Assembly (NCBI RefSeq): GCF_000331305.1
Contig: NZ_KB217478.1
Span: forward strand, 247,686-302,678
Source of the DNA: Calothrix sp. PCC 7103
GTDB taxonomy: Bacteria > Cyanobacteriota > Cyanobacteriia > Cyanobacteriales > Nostocaceae
Reading direction: 5' to 3'
Length of the DNA: 54,993 nt
Made by a program: the position numbers and the translations under genes. The notes below the pieces were generated by a model. It was not told where the DNA came from, searched no databases, and saw only the letters and a list, made by a program, of their open reading frames with translations. This document shows, in pieces, positions 17,321 to 25,704 of this stretch. Positions within the stretch are counted from its first letter, which is position 1; each line of letters begins with the position of its first letter.

Positions 17321-18010
17321 GAAAATTATCTCCCCAAAGTTTAATTGTTTAGATATACTTTTGACGCAATGGACTCAAAAAAATTACTATGCTGCTAACA
17401 AATTGGAGAACTTCTAACTATTGAACGTCATTAGTTGCAATAGAGTTAACACATTATCTATTCGCGCAAGATAAGTAACCTCGTCATATCATGCCATATA
17501 TAGGTTAAGAAGAAAATATATGATTGTAAAAAATGCTTCTCTCAAAAAACATTTTTTCTACTTACACATTGTTAAGCAATAGCTAAATTTCATTACTAGA
17601 TTACAAATCGCCATTCATTTTACTTGGTATGGTGGGCACTGCCAGCCCTTTCAACGCGAACTAACGAACTAGTGCAGTAAGGCAGATGGCAGAGGGCAGA
17701 AGGCAGAAGGGAAAAGCCTTATTAAACATACGCTTTTTTTACTCTTTCAACTATGCTACTATTTTAGCCAAGCTGCACTAGGAACATAAGTATTAAAAGT
17801 TTAAGTTATTGGTTGCTCAAAAATCAGATATTTTTTATAGAATATTAAATATATGAACTCTCAAAGTGGTAATTTTTTTAATTTACACATCTTATCAAAT
17901 ACAATTTTATTCATAACTTTTTTTTAGATAAAAACATCATATCTAACAAATAGTTGACAATAAAAATAACCATCTTGTTAGAGATGTTATGTTCAACAAG
18001 CAGTTAATAA
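17321..18010. other. Intergenic region upstream of the PhoX-like gene
   Basis: It contains GGCAGA-type tandem repeats at ~17682-17710 (GGCAGATGGCAGAGGGCAGA) and a small hairpin CATATCTAACAA/TTGTTAGAGATG at ~17939-17985 close to the transposase fossil, possibly its outer boundary. No gene is recognised. The promoter of the PhoX-like gene should lie at 17330-17500. Confidence 0.45.
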
Positions 18011-18039
18011 AAATATACTCCCTGCTATAACTAACTTCG

Positions 18040-19455
18040 TTATTTATTTTTTTGATGGGCTTCTAAAAGTCGCGCGGTAGAGACATGGCGATGATTTCTA
18101 TTAACAATTAAAGGTTCTTTCTTTTTCTTCTTACCTCTCGTTGCTTTCAAAAAACGTTTCAAATTTACACCAACTGCAAGTCGTTGTAGAAGTTCTGCTA
18201 TTTGGTCAAGAGAATATGTACCAAACACTTCCCATTGTGGTGCTGGTATAGCAATCATCATCCCTCTATATATTCCCTGGATTTCATCAACCAAGTAAAA
18301 ATCTGACAAACCAACTTCTATTTTATTAACTCCGTGTACACTTCCCAAGGCGCCACGTAAAGTTGCAAGTATATTGTATGCCACTAAGACAAAAGTGAAT
18401 GAAAACAAGGCAGCTTTCGGATAAGCCAAAGTTTGAATTTCGCCGTTAAAATTTTCAGTTACAGTTTGAAAAAGCGTTTCTATTTTCCACCGATTACGGT
18501 ATATTTCAGCAACTTCAACCGCGCTTACTTCGCTACTTGGTATGTTAGTAAAAATTGCTATTTCCCATTCTTTATCTCGCGTTGGCACATTTAGCTTCAC
18601 CACAACCCGTCTGAGTTGTAGGATTTCTCCTTCATATGATATTTCTATTTTCTGCTCGAATACTTTTCCTGTTTCAGTGTCTCCTGAATACTTTAATTCA
18701 CTTAATTCTTTAAATCCTAATGACCCATGTTGACGAATTACAAACAATGCTTCCTTTAATATTATTGTATATAAAAATTTAGCTGTACAAAAGTTACGGT
18801 CTCCACACCCAACTTTCTTTTGGTTGAACTACATATAGTATTTGATCAAATGACGCGCGCTCTTGAGCGTGACCGTCCTCAACTAATAAAATATCTGTTA
18901 CTAATTTTGATGGTTGGTCTAATATTGCTATTGCCTTACCTGGTAACGAAGAAGCTGCATAAGCACGAATCGCATCAAGTCTGTGGTCTGTTGCTGCAAG
19001 GCAAGTTCCATCTACGAATTTTAGTTTATACCCTGGTAATAAATCTGGTTGTTCTCCACCCATTGCTTGAATTAAATACATTAAATCGCTTGCTGTTTCT
19101 CTTAACAATGCTTGACTTACATTCAACTCAATTCCAGAGAGCTTGTTATATAATGCTGTTGTACTTACAATTTTTTCTATTGCTTTTGCTCTATAAGCAG
19201 CATGAACTGACTTATGAATTCCACACACAACCAAACTCATTAGATCGACTTGACTTGAAAACAATAAATCTTGCTGATATTGAACAGTCGCATTTACCTC
19301 AAATATTTTATCCAAGCGTTCTGGCATAAAAATACGCTCCATTAATACTCGTGCCATCACACTTATGGGACTTTCTTCTACAAATTGCTCAAAGACAGTA
19401 GATAACATGAGAGATGCACCACTTCGGTTGATACTGTCAAGAATACCTTGAAGTC
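18040..19455 (-). pseudogene. IS4-type transposase broken by one frameshift
   Basis: The N-terminal part (19408 down to 18794) has the first catalytic aspartate in KFVDGTCLAATDHRLDAIRA. The C-terminal part (18747 down to 18040) has the IS4 YREK-type block IYRNRWKIETLFQ. Between them a single extra base near 18808 shifts the frame exactly at the second catalytic aspartate. Correcting it gives ESWV-GDRNFCTAKFLYTIIL running straight into KEALFVIRQHG. The frame also stays open upstream of ATG 19408 (GILDSINRSGASL) to a stop near 19456 without a start, so the N-terminus may be clipped. Terminal repeats could not be found. Apart from these lesions the gene looks young. Functional rescue by frameshifting is unlikely. 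Confidence 0.88.
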
Positions 19456-19483
19456 GCCCTTAATAATCAATACCAGGAGCGGC

Positions 19484-19834
19484 TTACAGGCGCCGCCGAG
19501 CGTAGTGCTTTTGTTCGCGTTGAAAGGGCTGGGTTGGCGGTTTGGGATTTCCATTAATATAATCGCGGCAAGCTTTGGTATCAACAGGTTGCCCTTTTTT
19601 GGGATTACAGGGATTTGGTTTCTTATTTGCTCCCGTACCACTATCATGAGGACTAGTTTTAATGGGTTTTTTCCAAGGGCACGGAATAATTTTGCCTTTA
19701 TTATCACGGCATGGTACATGTTGAGCTACGCCACCAACTTGTGTGGTTAGCGATTGTTGTTGTGCCATTGCAGCAGGGGAAAACATCACAGTCGCGAAAA
19801 GTGTCATGTTCATTAATTTTTGAATAGTACGCAT
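19484..19834 (-). CDS. Small secreted hypothetical protein, 116 aa
   Basis: An N-terminal signal peptide (MRTIQKLMNMTLFATVMFSP, cut near AMAQ) is followed by a basic, proline- and cysteine-containing mature part (VPCRDNKGKIIPCPWKKP, NPCNPKKGQPVDTKACRD). Four cysteines could form two disulfides in the periplasm or outside. AGGA about 8 bases before ATG 19834 supports this start. I do not recognise a family. The stop lies close to the decayed 5' end of the IS4-type transposase. Confidence 0.65.
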   Translation of the reverse strand: MRTIQKLMNMTLFATVMFSPAAMAQQQSLTTQVGGVAQHVPCRDNKGKIIPCPWKKPIKTSPHDSGTGANKKPNPCNPKKGQPVDTKACRDYINGNPKPPTQPFQREQKHYARRRL

Positions 19835-19995
19835 AATCTAAATTCCTTGTTTTAGGTGTGTACTTTTGAATATGATGGGCAATCCTTGTTTATGCACATC
19901 GGTAATTAAACACCTCGCAAATTGCTTGAAGAAGAGCAAATCCACCCACTAAATAACACTGTTTATCTCATATCTTATGGGCAGGCACCAGATTA

Positions 19996-20149
19996 GTGAT
20001 AGTTGACGAAGCTCATTAAGAACAGTGCAAATAGTTACCGTAAGTTAATCGAAGCTTACCCAGATGCCCTAATTCTGGGAGTAATAGCGACACCACGACG
20101 TGAAGATGGTTATAGACTGCGTGATGTATTTAATGAGTATATACAATAA
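19996..20149 (+). pseudogene. Fossil of a DEAH-box helicase
   Basis: VIVDEAH (motif II, bases 19996-20016) is followed, after a one-base shift, by KNSANSYRKLIEAYPDALIL and GVIATPRREDGYRLRDVFNE, the usual spacing to motif III (TATP, here IATP). It ends at a stop at 20149. Everything before motif II and after this point is gone. This ~50-residue piece is enough to recognise a superfamily 2 helicase but not which one. Confidence 0.75.
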
Positions 20150-20395
20150 TTAATGAATCCGCAACGTATCGAAACGTATTAATAGTGATAAAGCTTTTTC
20201 TTCGTTCTCCCATCTCAGGGAGCTTAACAATTCTTTATATTTCTTTCGCGGTAAGATTTCTTTTTGCTGTGGAAGCAGTTGATAGCAGTTGCTTTTATGG
20301 TTCGAGTAATATAAAAGCATCACTTGAAACGTAATTTTAAGAACTAACTTGGGAATTATAGAAGAAATACTTTAAAATAGCTCTGACCGGAAATA
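20150..20395. other. Leader of the cyclase gene
   Basis: About 250 AT-rich bases with no recognised gene between the helicase fossil and the cyclase start. A promoter is expected but none is distinct. Confidence 0.35.
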
Positions 20396-21805
20396 ATGAA
20401 TAAAAAGACCAATTCATCCAACTCAACTCGGCGCTTAACAATTTTTTACACTATGTCCCTGAGTTTGGTTGCATGTTTGTCCATTGTAGGACAGATTATA
20501 GTACAAGGAATGCTGTCGCAGCAACAGCAAAATTTAGAAATTGTCAGATTAATAGAAGAAAGGCAAACACTCTGCCAGGAATTAATTAAGCTGGTAGTAC
20601 TATTGAAACTAGAACCCTCTTCAAGCGACCGCTTTTCAAAGTTACAACAGCTTCAACAATTAATTATCGATTGGAAAGAGTCGGCAGAAAAAGTTGCAGT
20701 TATTGCTCGAAATAACCCTGGTTTCTCTCAAAAGCAAAGATTTATCCTACAGCAAAAGTTAAAAAAAATGCAACCTGCGGGAACTGAGTTTCGTGAGGTC
20801 ATTAGCCAAATGATGCTTGAAGGAAGACAAGATTCATTGGCGCCTTTTGGTCAAAGACGGGCAAATAATGGTGGGAAAGTATTAATCAAACAATTATTAG
20901 CAGAAGAACAAATTTTGATGCAAGGGTTAGAAGATGTTGCAAATTGGTATACAGAAGAAACAATTGCTGGGGTAAATCAACTCAAGCAACTGGAATATGG
21001 ATTACTAGCAATTATGCTATTAGTGCTGTTGTTGGAAGGTATGTTGATATTTCGACCAGCAGTAGAAAAAATTCAAGATACCCTTGTACAATTGAGGGGT
21101 GCGCTCCACGAAACCCAAGTAGCAGCAGATAAACTTGCTGTTGAACAAGCACAGTCAGAAAGCTTGCTGTTAAATATTTTGCCTCAACCAATTGCCCAGA
21201 GACTCAAGCAATCTCAATCCAACATCAAAAGCCCTGATGTTTCAATAGCTGATGAATACAACAATGTTACCGTTATGTTTGCCGATATCGTCGGTTTTAC
21301 AGATTTATCGAGTCGCATTCCACCGCAGCAATTAGTCGATTTACTTAATCAGATATTTTCCCGCTTCGATCTACTTGCAGAATCTTATCACTTAGAAAAA
21401 ATCAAAACAATTGGTGATGCATATATGGTTGTTGGAGGTCTACCCTATCCACGTAGTGACCATGCGGTAGCAATTGCCAGTATGGCAATAGATATGATTG
21501 ACGCTATTGCTCAATTTAACCTTGACATTGGTGAAAAATTTCAAATTCGTATCGGTATCAATAGTGGTGCAGTAGTTGCAGGAGTAATTGGAATCAAAAA
21601 ATTTATTTACGACCTTTGGGGCGATACTGTTAACATTGCCAGTCGCATGGAATCACACGGAGTCCCTGGTCGAATTCATGTAAGTGCAGCCACCCACGAA
21701 CTACTCAAAGATGAGTTTTTATTTGAAGAAAGAGAACTAATCTCAGTTAAAGGTAAAGGTGAAATGCAAACCTACTGGCTTAAAGGCAAATCAATCGCCT
21801 TTTGA
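20396..21805 (+). CDS. Membrane-bound class III adenylate cyclase
   Basis: This 469-residue enzyme makes cAMP from ATP. It has a transmembrane helix at ~18-38, a mostly helical periplasmic region (~39-198, charged and leucine-rich), a second transmembrane helix at ~199-218, a linker helix, and a class III cyclase domain at ~285-465. The metal aspartates are Asp297 in FADIVGF and Asp341 in KTIGDAYM. Lys337 in that motif and the aspartate of YDLWGDTVN are the pair that specifies adenine rather than guanine. N and R of NIASRMES complete the active site. The periplasmic part suggests control by an extracellular signal. The gene stands alone, and no CRP-type receptor is in the window. Confidence 0.93.
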   Translation: MNKKTNSSNSTRRLTIFYTMSLSLVACLSIVGQIIVQGMLSQQQQNLEIVRLIEERQTLCQELIKLVVLLKLEPSSSDRFSKLQQLQQLIIDWKESAEKVAVIARNNPGFSQKQRFILQQKLKKMQPAGTEFREVISQMMLEGRQDSLAPFGQRRANNGGKVLIKQLLAEEQILMQGLEDVANWYTEETIAGVNQLKQLEYGLLAIMLLVLLLEGMLIFRPAVEKIQDTLVQLRGALHETQVAADKLAVEQAQSESLLLNILPQPIAQRLKQSQSNIKSPDVSIADEYNNVTVMFADIVGFTDLSSRIPPQQLVDLLNQIFSRFDLLAESYHLEKIKTIGDAYMVVGGLPYPRSDHAVAIASMAIDMIDAIAQFNLDIGEKFQIRIGINSGAVVAGVIGIKKFIYDLWGDTVNIASRMESHGVPGRIHVSAATHELLKDEFLFEERELISVKGKGEMQTYWLKGKSIAF

Positions 21806-21990
21806 TTGTCTTACAAAAACTAAAGTCCTTTCATCTGTATAAAAAAAACATACGTGTACGGACATAGTTATGAGGTTGCTGTACAGGCGCACAGCAACAA
21901 TATTATTCGTCTGTGGAAGCGTTGCAATGGTATAGATATAATGTATTTGATGCTGCCTAAATAACTACAAAATACTGTTTAATAATAGAG

Positions 21991-22491
21991 ATGAAAATAC
22001 AAAATATATATACAGATATTAAATTTAATCAGCTTGCTGCGAGATTGTTGTTACTTGCCAAATTATTTTTTTCCGCATTTGTTGGAAGCCCATCATCTCA
22101 CGCGGAAATCCCCAAAATAAATAATATTGAAGCTATCATGAGCAAACTGGAAATAGTCAAAAACCGTGAAGATTTAGATCATTATAATGGCAAGAAAGTA
22201 AAAATAGTAGGATATTATATATCACAATCTAGTAAGCCTAAATTTCCAGGAAATCCAAATTTTAAAGGTGTTTACATCAAATCTCAAATTGTACTAGAAG
22301 ATGGTACAGTAGTACATATTTTTCCATCTTGGAACAAACAATCATTGCGTTCCTCGTCTGAAGCAGAAAAGTATAAAGGAAAAATTGTTGAAGCAATAGG
22401 AGTAGCTGAATTTGAAATCACATCCAGAATAAATCCCAAAAGAAGGGAGTCTTTCATTAATTTGGAAGAATTAATATTATTGGCGCCATAA
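21991..22491 (+). CDS. Secreted hypothetical protein, 166 aa
   Basis: A longer than usual N-terminal region with a hydrophobic stretch (LLLLAKLFFSAFVGSPSSHA) looks like a signal peptide cut near SHAE. The mature part has a repeated beta pattern (YNGKKVKIVGYYI, GVYIKSQIVLEDGTVVHIF, YKGKIVEAIGVAEFE) that resembles an OB-fold-like small barrel. No catalytic motif is visible and I do not recognise a family. No strong ribosome-binding site is seen before ATG 21991. It is not close enough to its neighbours to be in an operon. Confidence 0.65.
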   Translation: MKIQNIYTDIKFNQLAARLLLLAKLFFSAFVGSPSSHAEIPKINNIEAIMSKLEIVKNREDLDHYNGKKVKIVGYYISQSSKPKFPGNPNFKGVYIKSQIVLEDGTVVHIFPSWNKQSLRSSSEAEKYKGKIVEAIGVAEFEITSRINPKRRESFINLEELILLAP

Positions 22492-22660
22492 GTAACTAAC
22501 GTCACCAATTTCACTGCATAAAAATTAGCTGTTACGCGCTGTCTCATCAATAACACGGTACCTCCTAACTTGCACATTCAAAAAATCCATATATAGTAAG
22601 GGTTTCAAAAGATGTGCTAGTTTTATATTTTACTGGTGCGTTTGAGGCGCCAGTCGGAGG

Positions 22661-22814
22661 CTCATATCTTGCACCTACACTCTAGAAGGGCGAGACTATA
22701 CAAACAAAGCCTGCCTACGCAGGCTATAAATGCTAATTTAACGTCTTGTTGATAAAAATGTATGTTTATTAAAAAAATAATTTTTAAGTATTTATACTTT
22801 GGTGCAAGATGTGA
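22661..22814. mobile_element. 154-bp element with 15-bp imperfect terminal inverted repeats
   Basis: CTCATATCTTGCACC (22661-22675) is mirrored by GGTGCAAGATGTGAG (22800-22814) with one mismatch. The interior contains a perfect AGCCTGC-CTAC-GCAGGCT hairpin and no coding content. This looks like a non-autonomous miniature element; no clear target duplication was identified. Confidence 0.45.
22707..22724. repeat. Perfect 7-bp stem hairpin AGCCTGC/GCAGGCT
   Basis: The stem has a CTAC loop and sits inside the 154-bp element. The motif is a familiar intergenic palindrome type in filamentous cyanobacteria. There is no T-run behind it. Confidence 0.5.
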
Positions 22815-23199
22815 GGTACTCCTGGTCAAGTTAGCCCTGCTAGTTCTTTATGGCTTATCGACGTTACTGGATAGGCGCCTGATTTTAATGGCAGATTGCA
22901 TATCCGTGACGAAAGTCAGTATGTTAATTCATGACTTCAGATATTTCAGGATGATGACTTTTGTCATATACATATTTCTACTGAGCTTTCTAAACTAAGA
23001 AGTAAGAGTTATTCAGCAGTATTTCTCGAAAATCTACAATAATTTATACCTGATTAAAAGTGTAAATACTTTGTAAGAAGTATGTTGCTACTTGCTGCTA
23101 ACAGTTTCTTATTTTTGTTAGCCTTCGACGGTATAAATTATCAATTCTTGAGTAAGGCTGTAGATAACTGAAGTAAAATAAACTACAGGAGATTTGAAA

Positions 23200-23457
23200 A
23201 TGATCAAACGTATTTTGATTGGTGCCTTATTGGCTCTACCATTATCTATTGCATCAATTCAAACACCAGCGTCAGCCCAAAATGTAATTATTAGAACCAA
23301 TAATCGGTCTGTGGTTAGAAGACCTATGGTTAGAAGACCTGTTGTCAACAAACCTGTTGTTAAGCGTAAAGTTATTCGCCAAAGATTGGTTCCTGGGTAT
23401 TGGGAACAAACAAGATATGGTCGGCGTTGGGTTCCTGCCCGTTACGTAAGATACTAA
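23200..23457 (+). CDS. Small basic secreted protein, 85 aa
   Basis: ATG 23200 is preferred over the in-frame TTG at 23194, because AGGAG lies 9 bases before the ATG but only 2 before the TTG. The signal peptide MIKRILIGALLALPLSIASI is cut near ASAQ. The mature part has a near-repeat (VVRRPMVRRPVVNKPVVK) and ends in an aromatic, arginine-rich tail (VPGYWEQTRYGRRWVPARYV) like the PGYW-type tails of small periplasmic proteins that are rich in W, Y and R. The mature protein is strongly positive, so binding to envelope polymers or nucleic acid is possible. The function is unknown. Confidence 0.75.
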   Translation: MIKRILIGALLALPLSIASIQTPASAQNVIIRTNNRSVVRRPMVRRPVVNKPVVKRKVIRQRLVPGYWEQTRYGRRWVPARYVRY

Positions 23458-23984
23458 TCAATCGGTCGTATGGTGGGTGCCATTACTCTTTGTGCTTGAA
23501 TTTCAGACAAATAACTTGAGCTATAGCAAATATTATTTTGGGTGCAAATACCTTTTTTTAAATGTAAAAATTATACACGATTGAGTCGGCGCCTTCAACA
23601 ATAAGCAATTACGTACATAAATATAAGGGAGTTGTTCCCGCTTTAAATATGTATCAAATAACCAGTTATTTACTGCATGAATATTTGCCTCTGAATTAGA
23701 TTTACTGCAACGCCATAAAATTTAAGTGTGAAGCAGTAATTGTGTTTGCTTAAGGAAGCTGCACAAAATTATTGATAAAGGCGCCGACCCTAGTTTAGAC
23801 ATCAGCTGTTTTGACTCTCATTGATACCGACTATCTCACGTCTATTTACAGGAAATCTCGTTGCAGCGCCGCATCACAATCTTTCACAGGCATGAGCAAT
23901 ATTACAAATTGTAAAGATTGTATTAGATTTGCATAAAAACGTTTAGCTCAAAGAGTAAGCGTATAGTAGTTAAGTAGCACAACT
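23458..23984. other. Intergenic region, nothing recognised
   Basis: Apart from GGCGCC sites at about 23588 and 23780 I see no gene, RNA or strong hairpin. The leader of the TPR gene presumably lies at its right end. Confidence 0.4.
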
Positions 23985-25415
23985 ATGGACAAGCCAAGAC
24001 CTGGTGATGCAGTTTTAGGAAACAACCAAGCTCCAAATACTCCAAGCAATGCATTGGTACTAGGGGGAATTGAAGGCGCCTGTTCTCGTTTAAACAGCAC
24101 TTCACTTACTGTGAAACTAGAAGCATTATGCAGCGCGCTTAAATATGATGAAGAGGGGTTACATTTAATACAGCAGTTTATCCAAAAGGAAACTGACGTT
24201 ACTGTAAAATGGGTAGCCTCAAATTGGTTATGGCTTCATGCAAGTGACGCAGCGCGCGTTAAGTTAATAAATTACATAACTTGTTTGAAGCATATCAGTA
24301 AGGAATTAATTTCAGCTATTCTGGCAACGATGGTTACTGATATAACAGATAGTTCGGTGGCGCCAGTACAGGCGATTTTAGAAGAAATCGAGGAACTACA
24401 TATCAAGGAAGCTAGCCATAAAAGTTTAACGGTAGGATATAAAGCACTTGTATCAATGGCAACCGAACTAATAAGTAAAAAAGCTAGTCCCAAAAATGTG
24501 GCGCTAGCGGTTGCATACCAAAAACTTGGTGATTTATATTATTGGCGCGTCCAGCAAGACAAATTATCGAAGCAATTACCAAAAGTAGCGTTAATTGCCT
24601 ACACTGAAGCAATTACGTATGATAAAGACTCGCCGACTCTCGCAGATATATTGAATAAGCGAGGTTTGGTTTACTACTACCTAAAAGATTATCAAGCATC
24701 AATAAAAGATTCTAGTCAAGCTATTAAAATTAATCCAAATTTTGCATGGGCTTACAACACCCGAAGTATAGCCTACTACGAATTAAAAGATTATCAAGCA
24801 GCCACAAAAGATTCTAGTCAAGCTATCCAAATTAGTCCTAACTATGGAATTGCTTACTACAACAGAGGTTTAGCACGCTCTGCTTTAGAAGATAGACAAG
24901 CAGCAGTAAAAGATTACACTCAAGCTATTAAAATTAATCCTGACTATACAAACGCTTACAAAAATCGAGGTTATGATTACTATAAATTAGGAAATTATCA
25001 AGCAGCTATAGAAGATTATAATCAATCTATTAAACTTAATCCCAACAATGAATGGACTTATGACAGCCGAGGCTACGCTTACTATCTTTTAAAAAATTAT
25101 CAAGCAGCAATAAAAGATTATGAGCAAGCTATTAAAATTAATCCTAATTATCAATGGACTTATAACAACCGAGGTTTAGTTTATCATTACGGTTTAGGAA
25201 ATTATCAAGCAGCAATAAAAGATTATAGCCAAGCTATCAAAATTAATCCAAATTTTGCGTGGGCTTACCATAACCGAGGTGATGTCTATTCGATTTTAGG
25301 AGACAAACAAGTCGCATTAAAGGATTATCATCAAGCTGCTAATTTGTACAAACAACAAGATGATGCAAGCAGGTATCAAGAGGTATTAGACCGCATCTCT
25401 AAACTTGAAAAATAG
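23985..25415 (+). CDS. TPR-repeat protein with cyanobacterial DAVLG-type N-terminus
   Basis: The start MDKPRPGDAVLGNNQAPNTP ... LVLGGIEG resembles a lead segment found before several cyanobacterial repeat domains (PRxxDAVLGG). Residues ~30-170 are helical, with HEAT-like pairs (IEGACSRLNSTSLTVKLEAL, KETDVTVKWVASNWLWLHAS). From ~190 about eight TPR units of 34 residues follow, with the repeated ending Y-Q-A-(A/S)-I-K-D-(Y/S)-x-Q-A-I-K-I-N-P. The units are so alike in DNA that recent expansion is likely. TPRs build protein-binding scaffolds; the partner is unknown. No signal peptide or transmembrane segment is visible, so it is cytoplasmic. It stands alone. Confidence 0.88.
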   Translation: MDKPRPGDAVLGNNQAPNTPSNALVLGGIEGACSRLNSTSLTVKLEALCSALKYDEEGLHLIQQFIQKETDVTVKWVASNWLWLHASDAARVKLINYITCLKHISKELISAILATMVTDITDSSVAPVQAILEEIEELHIKEASHKSLTVGYKALVSMATELISKKASPKNVALAVAYQKLGDLYYWRVQQDKLSKQLPKVALIAYTEAITYDKDSPTLADILNKRGLVYYYLKDYQASIKDSSQAIKINPNFAWAYNTRSIAYYELKDYQAATKDSSQAIQISPNYGIAYYNRGLARSALEDRQAAVKDYTQAIKINPDYTNAYKNRGYDYYKLGNYQAAIEDYNQSIKLNPNNEWTYDSRGYAYYLLKNYQAAIKDYEQAIKINPNYQWTYNNRGLVYHYGLGNYQAAIKDYSQAIKINPNFAWAYHNRGDVYSILGDKQVALKDYHQAANLYKQQDDASRYQEVLDRISKLEK

Positions 25416-25704
25416 AAAAGGTTGTTCTGACATTTATTTAATGGCGATAAATAATTGACATCACACAAGCAGTTGAAGCTAGAATTAAAATTATGGTATG
25501 AAGCACCAAAAAATAAGCAATATAGATTGTTAAAAATGCTGGTTTTATTACATTTTTTGCGGTGCCTTCAACAATATAAAATTCAAGTATTTAGTTTTTT
25601 AATGTGTTATTTTTGACTATAAAATATTAAGGATGGTACAGGCACCTTAAGGGCTTCATTTATAGTACAGGCGCCAATACATTCCACTCTCTACCTTATT
25701 TGTA

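Larger units (their letters stand above)
22492..23199. other. Intergenic region with repeats, no convincing gene
   Basis: It holds the terminal-inverted-repeat element at 22661-22814 and a hairpin at 22707-22724. A plus-strand frame at 22762-22998 starts inside the element and has no protein-like features. The remainder is AT-rich leader of the small gene at 23200. Confidence 0.45.

Noticed and set aside
17502-17509. CTTAACCT octamer (minus strand) as Pho box of the PhoX-like gene
   Set aside because: Cyanobacterial Pho boxes need two or three octamers at 11-bp spacing; the expected neighbours are not there.
22762-22998. 78-codon plus-strand hydrophobic frame
   Set aside because: It starts inside the 154-bp inverted-repeat element and lacks a ribosome-binding site or recognisable motif.
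24650-25380. Regular DNA repeats of about 102 bp
   Set aside because: They are in frame and encode TPR units of 34 residues, so they are not an independent repeat array.
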